DNA of 6,021 nt, taken from the NCBI GenBank assembly GCA_021399405.1, contig JAAFKL010000399.1:1-6021 (forward strand), in the 5' to 3' direction. The translations under genes and the position numbers were made by a program. The notes beneath the pieces were generated by a model. That model had not been told where the DNA came from. It did not search any database and was given only the letters and a program-made list of their open reading frames with translations. Source of the stretch: Candidatus Heimdallarchaeota archaeon. Its GTDB lineage: Archaea > Asgardarchaeota > Heimdallarchaeia > Heimdallarchaeales > Kariarchaeaceae. The first letter of the stretch is position 1, and each line of letters starts with the position of its first letter. Below, in pieces: positions 1 to 5,048 of this stretch.

Positions 1-313
1 AGATATGACTGTGCAGAAAAAGAAGAGAAAACCAATCCACAAGGATTTTGACAGGACATACCTCCTGAACTCACTATGTATAGTAGATGCAGCAGTTATC
101 GGTGATAAGGAAGATCATATGAGAATAGTCAGAAGAATAAAGCCTGATGTTGTTGCTATAGGTTCTGATCAGGATCATCTGGAGGATGCATTAAATATTC
201 AGCTCAAAGATCAAGGAATGATAGCAACTAAGATTGTGAGATTGGATGCAGACTACGAGGATAAAGCCACTACAAAACTTATTGAAAATATATTGTTAAG
301 ATCTAGAGAGTAA
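1..313 (+). CDS. ribL: FAD synthetase, archaeal RibL-type nucleotidyltransferase, 3' part only
   Basis: This is the C-terminal ~104 codons of a cytidylyltransferase-fold protein that resembles archaeal RibL, which adenylylates FMN to FAD in the cytoplasm. The reading frame is open to the left edge. The ATG at position 5 is probably an internal Met, because the family's N-terminal half with the HxGH nucleotide-binding motif is missing. Visible family features, numbered from that Met, are a basic KKKRKPI segment (residues 5-11) matching the substrate-loop region, the strand-turn VDAAVIGDKED (27-37), IKPDVVAIGSDQ (45-56) and the late KATTKLIENIL element (87-97), which stands where related enzymes carry an ISST-like motif. 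The stop codon TAA lies at 311-313 and overlaps the end of the convergent ribK gene by 11 bp. Glycerol-3-phosphate or other cytidylyltransferases share the fold, so the exact substrate is inferred from the match to RibL and the neighbouring riboflavin kinase. Confidence 0.8.
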   Translation, partial: DMTVQKKKRKPIHKDFDRTYLLNSLCIVDAAVIGDKEDHMRIVRRIKPDVVAIGSDQDHLEDALNIQLKDQGMIATKIVRLDADYEDKATTKLIENILLRSRE

Positions 314-692
314 TCTGAAGCTTGCATCCATCTTCCAAATCCCAAAGCTCTCGGATATTTTCATGTGCAACTATCTCTGCAACAGATGAATCATGTCGTG
401 TCAGTAAAGGTCTTACTGCAACGGCATTAATAAAACTATTATTTGGTTTGCATTGGATTTTGACATCGATTATTAATACCCCTCCAGTTTCTTTCCCATC
501 ATTAACGAGATTGTCATAAATCACACCAGATTTGAATTTATCATTGATTTTTTCTCCATCTTCCTCTGAAAGGACTAGATTGAGGGTCCCGTGGAAAGGG
601 GTTTTTCCCAAATGTTTTTCAAAAATGGATTCATAAACTGGTAGGGAGACAAATCTTGCCCCACGCCCAAATCCTGTCACAATATCACCCAA
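303..692 (-). CDS. ribK: CTP-dependent riboflavin kinase (archaeal RibK, DUF120)
   Basis: A 129-aa protein of the archaeal riboflavin kinase family, which phosphorylates riboflavin to FMN using CTP rather than ATP. Its length is close to that of the stand-alone methanogen enzyme. Family motifs run in order: the glycine-rich GFGRGARFVSLP (residues 7-18), PFHGTLNL (32-39, nucleotide-binding loop region), RPLLTRH (94-100) and the C-terminal EIVAHENIRELWDLEDG (106-122). The start is the TTG at 692-690. In-frame sequence upstream has no ATG or GTG before a TGA at 719-717, and an AAGGAGA Shine-Dalgarno sequence sits 8 nt upstream of the TTG. The gene follows the translin-family gene with only 13 bp between them, so the two are probably cotranscribed. 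Its 3' end overlaps the convergent ribL end. The product of RibK is the substrate of RibL. Confidence 0.93.
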   Translation of the reverse strand: MGDIVTGFGRGARFVSLPVYESIFEKHLGKTPFHGTLNLVLSEEDGEKINDKFKSGVIYDNLVNDGKETGGVLIIDVKIQCKPNNSFINAVAVRPLLTRHDSSVAEIVAHENIRELWDLEDGCKLQITL

Positions 693-700
693 AAGTTTTA

Positions 701-707
701 TCTCCTT
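701..707 (-). promoter_or_regulatory. Shine-Dalgarno sequence of ribK, overlapping the upstream stop codon
   Basis: Reading the minus strand, AAGGAGA (707-701) overlaps the TAA stop (708-706) of the translin-family gene and is followed after 8 nt by TTG at 692-690. The spacing is right for ribosome binding and decides the unusual TTG start. It also suggests translational coupling with the upstream gene. Confidence 0.75.
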
Positions 708-1314
708 AATTTTCCTTCACCTCTTCTCTATTTTTCGAGGAGATCATGTAATTAAGAACATCACTTTCTGTTCTCTCTGTTACAGATCTTGCCACATCTA
801 ATTTTCTTCTAAAATTTGGTATTAGAGTTTTTGAGAAACTTAGACCACTTATCTCTATAAATATATACTGCATGACTTCCAGAAGTTCCTTGGCCCTTTT
901 TAATTCTCCTTGGAGCAATTTGTTCAGAATAATTCTTCTAAGTTCTCCTGGTACATCACCCAGACCAGATAACCATACCCAAACTGGAATATTCAGCTCT
1001 TTTGGAGTAGGTATGTGATTTCTTTGCATAATACTAATAAGAATTTCAAACTCTGCGTACTCTTCAACCCCAGAATTGACTACCTTCCAGGAGATGATGG
1101 GGGTGATTTTCCCAAGGGATTCAATGAGGTCTGTGTAGGTTTGTCTAGATTGTGACAATTTCTCATCTGCTGGATCACCCATCACAATACTTGCTATACC
1201 TCTGCCACTAGAACGATTCAATTTTCGGGTTGCAGAGATCACGTATTCTCTTATCTCATCGTATTTATCCAGCTCTGATACAACCGCATCAAGTAATTGG
1301 GGTAATTTGTCCAT
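706..1314 (-). CDS. Translin-family nucleic-acid-binding protein
   Basis: A 202-aa, mostly helical protein of the translin/TRAX superfamily. Eukaryotic translin and TRAX form ring-shaped complexes that bind single-stranded nucleic acid, and TRAX supplies RNase activity; archaeal members are single-gene relatives. Recognisable elements are EEYAEFE (residues 84-90), matching the EYVEA helix of TRAX, then GLGDVPGELRR (117-127), matching the D-L-T-G-E-L-x-R signature, and RRKLDVARSVTERT (169-182), the conserved C-terminal helix. E85, E88, D120 and E124 stand where TRAX carries catalytic acidic residues, so RNase activity is possible but inferred. The ATG at 1314 has no Shine-Dalgarno sequence; a TATA-like element about 26 nt upstream fits a leaderless transcript. 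It leads a probable two-gene unit with ribK. No known pathway links translin with flavin synthesis, so the pairing may be only positional. Confidence 0.85.
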   Translation of the reverse strand: MDKLPQLLDAVVSELDKYDEIREYVISATRKLNRSSGRGIASIVMGDPADEKLSQSRQTYTDLIESLGKITPIISWKVVNSGVEEYAEFEILISIMQRNHIPTPKELNIPVWVWLSGLGDVPGELRRIILNKLLQGELKRAKELLEVMQYIFIEISGLSFSKTLIPNFRRKLDVARSVTERTESDVLNYMISSKNREEVKEN

Positions 1315-1335
1315 ACAATGTCTTTATACTACTTG

Positions 1336-1343
1336 TTAATAAA
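1336..1343 (-). promoter_or_regulatory. Candidate TATA box for the translin-ribK unit
   Basis: Minus-strand TTTATTAA is centred about 26 nt upstream of the ATG at 1314, the distance expected if transcription starts at the start codon (leaderless). The surrounding spacer is very AT-rich, so chance matches are likely. The absence of a Shine-Dalgarno sequence before this gene is the main supporting point. Confidence 0.35.
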
Positions 1344-1431
1344 TTAATCAATAAGTCCTACTTGTATTAGTTTAAGATAGTATGAACTATGATATTGATT
1401 TATGATATATTTAATTTTTAATTTTAATTAA

Positions 1432-3282
1432 TTATTTTCTTTTTTTGTTTACAAAAACGGTTACTAACATGATTGAAGCAAAGAACATGGGTACTAGGTT
1501 CTCAATTGGTAAGAAACCACCACCAGTTACTGATTCGTATCCGGCAAGTGCCATGAATTCTTTGGCTTTCTCAATGTCAAATGGGTGATAGACAAGACTT
1601 GCGTCATACCCAGCAGCCACATCAGGCCATAGGGTGGTACTTGCAGTTCCAACTCCTTTCTTGATCACATTGACGATCTCATCTCTTGGTACAATGTGTG
1701 AAATAGCAAGTCTGACATAGTTAGCAGCTTCTGCGGCCCTTGTGGGATCATCCTCTCCTAGAGGAGTACCAACACCAGTTCCTAGAATTGGGTGCTCCAT
1801 GTTAATAGTGATGAATTGACTACCAAAATCAGCTAGGATTGTGAACGAAACTCCAGCTTGACCCTCAACTTCAGCTTTCTCCAGAACCATCTGGGGATCA
1901 ATGATTTGAGCGGTACCAGCCTTAAGATCTGCAAGTGCAGCTTCTTTGTTACCATATTTGTTGAATGAAACGGAGTTAAGTTTAGCATCTCCATTCCAGT
2001 AGGTGTCATCCTTGACAATCTTCACATTGTTAGCGGTAGCACTATATGATTCCAAAACAAATGGACCAGCACCAATGGTGTAGGTCAATGGGTCTTTATT
2101 GTAATCATAATCTACGGCAGCAGGTGAAGCGGGGGTTCCGATCACTGACATATCATAGATAGAGTAAGACATGAGCTGAACTGCTCTGAAGTAGGGATCA
2201 GCAAACTCAAACACGACTTTATCACCGTCAACTCTGATGGAGTTGTTGTAATCACCACTTGCATCCTTTGCTAGGAAAGAGGTGAGTGTACCATAACTGG
2301 TACTACCAACTGCGGGAGTTAGATGCATTTGATATGTGTTAACAACATCTGCTGCAGTAACGGGATTACCGTTTGAGAATTTTGCATCAGGATTCAATGT
2401 AACTGTTGCAATGGTGTTGTCTGCATTCCATGTTGGCAAAGCAGATGCAATCATAGGTCCATAGGCAAAGCCTGCATTAGCAGGACTTCTCTCAAATAGA
2501 CCACCCATTACTGGTGCTAACCAAGCCCAAGTAATATAGGATTGTGCAATGAATGGGGTGAACTCAGTCAATTCATAAGAGTGAGCATACACGATATCTG
2601 TTTCAGTACCAACCTCAATGTTCTTCCAACCATCAGCATACTGGGTCTGTGAGAGCATTAACCAGTCATCATCAGAGATCTGAGTAGATGTGATTTCATC
2701 ACTATAGGCCCATAGTCCAGCTGTGTTTATCAGTGGGATATATGGGAGTTGGGTTGCAAGTGCTCCTTGGATCTTCTCTGCAATGGGAACCCTTTTGGCA
2801 GGATCAAGCTCTGAAGAGTACTCTGCTAGCCATGCGTCAACTGTGGCATTAGAGTAGTGTGCCATGTTGTCACTGGATGGTGAGAATGTAGTAGAGCTAT
2901 GAATGGCAAATGGATCATAATCTATTTCTCCAGACCAACCTACGAAGAACATATCGAATCCACCATCATCATAGGTGGGCAATTCTCCGTCTTCATAGCC
3001 TTCTGTGGTGCCATCAGCGGGGTGAGCATAGGTTTTTGGACCTAGTACGTCCCAACCGACGTTTTCATAGGATTTCACTCCAATTCCGATTTTTGGTAGT
3101 GTCTCCGCGATTAGTTCTGACCATGTATTTCTTGCTGGGTTAGTATTAGGTGCTAACACAGTAATTTCAAATACAGCGTCAGGGAAATCTTCATCTTGAG
3201 CTGAAACTTGTAGTGTACCAATTGCCATAGCAGAGACAATGAGTATATACAAAACAGCAGATGTAAATAATTTTACTTTCAT
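1432..3282 (-). CDS. Secreted, membrane-anchored ABC transporter solute-binding protein, family 5 (DppA/OppA-like), segments in permuted order
   Basis: A 616-aa extracytoplasmic binding protein of the peptide/nickel family (SBP_bac_5), expected to deliver a peptide-like or oligosaccharide ligand to the divergently encoded permeases. Residues 1-28 form a Sec signal peptide ending VSA before QD; there is no lipobox cysteine. Residues 36-197 match the normally C-terminal part: GIGVKSYENVGWDVL (66-80), FDMFFVGWSGEIDYDPF (109-125), MAHYSNATVDAWLAEYS (140-156), LDPAKR (159-164) and LPYIPL (179-184). Residues 228-583 match the normally N-terminal part: KFSNGNPVTAADVV (301-314), IGAGPFVLESY (403-413), VRLAISHIVPRDEIV (523-537) and DIEKAKEFMALAGYE (569-583). 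The order is thus that of a circular permutation. A GGG linker, LPIEN, a hydrophobic helix (about 594-611) and KKRK form a C-terminal anchor resembling archaeal CTERM sorting tails. The ATG at 3282 is preceded by a weak AGGA sequence 10 nt upstream. Family membership is firm; the ligand is unknown. Confidence 0.93.
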   Translation of the reverse strand: MKVKLFTSAVLYILIVSAMAIGTLQVSAQDEDFPDAVFEITVLAPNTNPARNTWSELIAETLPKIGIGVKSYENVGWDVLGPKTYAHPADGTTEGYEDGELPTYDDGGFDMFFVGWSGEIDYDPFAIHSSTTFSPSSDNMAHYSNATVDAWLAEYSSELDPAKRVPIAEKIQGALATQLPYIPLINTAGLWAYSDEITSTQISDDDWLMLSQTQYADGWKNIEVGTETDIVYAHSYELTEFTPFIAQSYITWAWLAPVMGGLFERSPANAGFAYGPMIASALPTWNADNTIATVTLNPDAKFSNGNPVTAADVVNTYQMHLTPAVGSTSYGTLTSFLAKDASGDYNNSIRVDGDKVVFEFADPYFRAVQLMSYSIYDMSVIGTPASPAAVDYDYNKDPLTYTIGAGPFVLESYSATANNVKIVKDDTYWNGDAKLNSVSFNKYGNKEAALADLKAGTAQIIDPQMVLEKAEVEGQAGVSFTILADFGSQFITINMEHPILGTGVGTPLGEDDPTRAAEAANYVRLAISHIVPRDEIVNVIKKGVGTASTTLWPDVAAGYDASLVYHPFDIEKAKEFMALAGYESVTGGGFLPIENLVPMFFASIMLVTVFVNKKRK

Positions 3283-3306
3283 AAAAATTTATTCCTGTTA
3301 TTTTCT

Positions 3307-3325
3307 TAGGCAATTAAATTGCCTA
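3307..3325. repeat. Perfect 9-1-9 inverted repeat, candidate operator in front of the binding-protein gene
   Basis: The sequence taggcaatt-a-aattgccta is a perfect palindrome with 9-bp arms around one base, lying 25-43 bp upstream of the binding-protein start codon. If the TATA-like element at 3353-3347 is used, transcription would begin near 3323, so the palindrome would cover the start site. Archaeal repressors commonly bind there. The outer TTAGGC/GCCTAG half sites faintly recall DtxR/MntR-type metal-regulator boxes, a resemblance only. It could instead fold as a short hairpin in the 5' leader. Confidence 0.55.
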
Positions 3326-3346
3326 GTTTTATCCGAAATCAAACAG

Positions 3347-3360
3347 TTATAAGATTTTTC
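3347..3360 (-). promoter_or_regulatory. Candidate BRE/TATA promoter of the binding-protein gene
   Basis: On the minus strand a purine-rich GAAAAA (3360-3355, BRE-like) runs into CTTATAA (3353-3347). A start about 26 nt downstream would fall near 3323, giving a leader of about 40 nt. That agrees with the weak AGGA ribosome-binding sequence (3296-3293) before the ATG at 3282. The assignment rests on spacing and consensus alone. Confidence 0.4.
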
Positions 3361-3683
3361 AGTAATCTCAAATAAAAGTGCAATAATTAATCAATTTTCG
3401 ATTTCATTATTGATCGATACCTTTTTTTTGCCCTAAATTCATGATAATTATATTATATGTACTTTTGCAGAAGATGATGTAAATTCCAATTTATGGATAA
3501 AATTAAATTAATTGCTCATACATTTCTGAATATATCATTAATATGAAATCCATTATCCGGAGTAAATAAGATACTCAACTAATTGATATTTTCAATGTAT
3601 ATGGCTATTTTTGAATTTTAATTTCCCAATTCCATATAATTTTCACATTTAATACATTGTTTTCAGGATTAAAATACTAAGAA

Positions 3684-3751
3684 TGCATTAGTGAAATGCG
3701 GTTCGGTAAACTAAGCGAATCTGGTTGCAGGCTAATTACGATCATTTGCAA
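3684..3751 (+). other. Hairpin-prone block in the divergent spacer, possible structured RNA
   Basis: Three consecutive short stems can be drawn. The first is GCATT/AATGC (3685-3689 with 3695-3699, loop of 5). The second is GGTTCG/CGAATC (3700-3705 with 3716-3721, one G-U pair, loop of 10). The third is TTGCA/TGCAA (3725-3729 with 3747-3751, loop of 17). The block is visibly richer in G and C than its flanks. It matches no tRNA, C/D-box RNA or riboswitch that I recognise, and the strand shown is arbitrary because palindromic stems work on either strand. Short stems also arise by chance. Confidence 0.25.
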
Positions 3752-3920
3752 AGCTGGGAATATGAAAGGAAAGTATTTATTTCATATAATAGGCATAACC
3801 GTTTAGATTTGTCAATTATCAGAATTTAATATATTCTAATTCATTTTATACAGTGGATTGAAATGGACAACATATCTTTGATCAATAATTCATTCAGATT
3901 TACTTATCCAAAATAAAACA

Positions 3921-3930
3921 TTCATATATT
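3921..3930 (+). promoter_or_regulatory. Candidate TATA box of the dppB-dppC transcript
   Basis: TTCATATATT is centred about 27 nt upstream of the ATG at 3953, and no Shine-Dalgarno sequence precedes that ATG, so a leaderless mRNA is plausible. Other TATA-like strings (about 3782-3790 and 3845-3850) lie further upstream and could serve a leadered transcript. Confidence 0.4.
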
Positions 3931-3952
3931 CCCCAAATAATGGCAAAGTATC

Positions 3953-5038
3953 ATGACAGAAGAAAATGAAATGATAGTCGAAAATACAAGCCTTTTTGAA
4001 AAGGTAAAAATATTTTTCACAAATAGAGTTGTCATATATACCATTAGAAGGTTACTTGTCATGATACCTCTATTTTTCGGTGTATCATTAATTACATTTT
4101 CCATGTCAAAAGCAATTGGTGACCCGACAGATCAGGTACTGGGCCTTGGAAGAGGAAGAGAACTTGCCATTGAGATTATCAAACAGCAATATGGACTTGA
4201 TCAACCAATTCATATTCAGTATTTCAAATGGCTGGAAAATTTTGTTACTTGGAAATTTGGTTATTCAGGGATTTACAAGGTTAAAGATCCCTCTGATATC
4301 ATAAATGAACTCATCTACCAGACTGCAAAGATGCAGTATTCATCGATATTCCTAGCATTAGCAATAGCTATACCACTTGGTATAATTGCTGCCAAGAACA
4401 GGGGTTCAAATTTGGATACAGCTGTATCAGGAATAGCATTATTGGGTCTTTCAATGCCGATTTTTGTTTCTGGCATTATTCTTATCTTAATTTTTGGTGG
4501 TGGTGGATTAAATTGGTTCCCAGTTGCGGGTGCAAATACACCTCATCGGGAGGAGGTGAATTGGTCGGTATTCTTTGAAAATTTTAGCTATCAATGGTCC
4601 TTGCTTTGGGATAATATAGCAGATTCAAATCTACATCTAACTCTACCATTAATTGCTCTTACTTTTGCATTTTTAGCATTAAACACTAGATTGGTAAGAT
4701 CTAATATGCTTGAGGTACTAAATCAGGACTATATTCTGGCGGCAAGGGCAAATGGGATAAAAGAGAGTGTAATTATCTGGAGGCATGCCCTTAGGAATGC
4801 CATATTGCCTGTAGTTACATTTGTTGGCTTATCAATTGGAGCAGCCCTTGGAGGTGCCCCGATTACAGAAACAGTATTCGCATGGCCAGGATTAGGGAAG
4901 GTATACATATCAGCAATATTTTTGCTAGATATGTCATTGGTGCTGGGAATAACAATGATCATAACACTGTTAATTCTATTTTCCAATCTAATTACTGACC
5001 TGTTGTATGCGGTCATTGATCCTAGGATCACTATTTAG
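3953..5038 (+). CDS. dppB: ABC transporter permease, DppB/OppB family
   Basis: A 361-aa inner-membrane permease of the peptide/nickel importer family, one half of the translocation channel. The N-terminal helix with IRRLLVMIPLFFGVSLITF (residues 31-49) is the typical DppB start, preceded by a cytosolic tail of about 25 residues. LDQPIHIQYFKWL (82-94) and FGYS (102-105) match the family's extracellular segment. A conserved LNWFPVAGANTP (186-197) precedes a long polar loop. The EAA motif that contacts the ATPase is at 260-287, with YILAARANGIKESVI (260-274) and WRHALRNAILPVV (276-288). The C-terminal TETVFAWPGLGKVY (305-318) and DPRI are also family hallmarks. The gene is followed by dppC after 10 bp. 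Its binding protein is encoded divergently. The symbol denotes the family, not a proven dipeptide substrate. Confidence 0.94.
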   Translation: MTEENEMIVENTSLFEKVKIFFTNRVVIYTIRRLLVMIPLFFGVSLITFSMSKAIGDPTDQVLGLGRGRELAIEIIKQQYGLDQPIHIQYFKWLENFVTWKFGYSGIYKVKDPSDIINELIYQTAKMQYSSIFLALAIAIPLGIIAAKNRGSNLDTAVSGIALLGLSMPIFVSGIILILIFGGGGLNWFPVAGANTPHREEVNWSVFFENFSYQWSLLWDNIADSNLHLTLPLIALTFAFLALNTRLVRSNMLEVLNQDYILAARANGIKESVIIWRHALRNAILPVVTFVGLSIGAALGGAPITETVFAWPGLGKVYISAIFLLDMSLVLGITMIITLLILFSNLITDLLYAVIDPRITI

Positions 5039-5041
5039 GGG
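5037..5041 (+). promoter_or_regulatory. Shine-Dalgarno sequence of the dppC-like gene
   Basis: AGGGG overlaps the TAG stop of dppB (5036-5038) and lies 7 nt before the ATG at 5049. It supports that start over the in-frame ATG at 5136 and suggests translational coupling of the two permease genes. Confidence 0.6.
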
Positions 5042-5048
5042 TATAATA

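Larger units (their letters stand above)
3326..3952. other. AT-rich divergent spacer, no convincing gene
   Basis: This stretch between the binding-protein promoter region and dppB contains no reading frame with recognisable product. Several frames of about 14-17 codons exist (for example ATG at 3493, 3762 and 3863) but have no supporting ribosome site or protein signature. It holds an AT-rich block with short inverted repeats (ATCAAT/ATTGAT at about 3390-3415), a T8 run at 3422-3429, a less AT-rich hairpin-prone block (3684-3751) and TATA-like elements near dppB. The length is generous for an archaeal divergent promoter region. Confidence 0.6.

Noticed and set aside
1381..1408. Direct repeat TATGATAT (1388-1395 and 1401-1408) upstream of the translin-family gene
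   Set aside because: Only 8 bp of A/T-dominated sequence, too short in an AT-rich spacer to distinguish from chance.
2910..3143. Open frame on the plus strand within the binding-protein gene
   Set aside because: Antisense to the well-supported C-lobe coding sequence, with a low-complexity His/Arg/Leu-rich translation; no independent support.
3422..3429. T8 run as a transcription terminator
   Set aside because: No plus-strand gene ends before it; the neighbouring gene is transcribed the other way, away from it. It is probably part of the AT-rich spacer.
3473..3530. Possible archaeal C/D-box RNA (ATGATGT near 3474, CTGA near 3526)
   Set aside because: The C box deviates at its last base and no internal D' and C' boxes at proper spacing were found.
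3690..3730. GGTTCG string that resembles a tRNA T-arm
   Set aside because: No acceptor, anticodon or D-arm pairing could be built around it and the loop length is wrong.
3863..3916. 17-codon frame just before dppB that could be a leader peptide
   Set aside because: No ribosome-binding site, no regulatory codon run and no following attenuator; frames of this size are expected by chance in AT-rich spacer.
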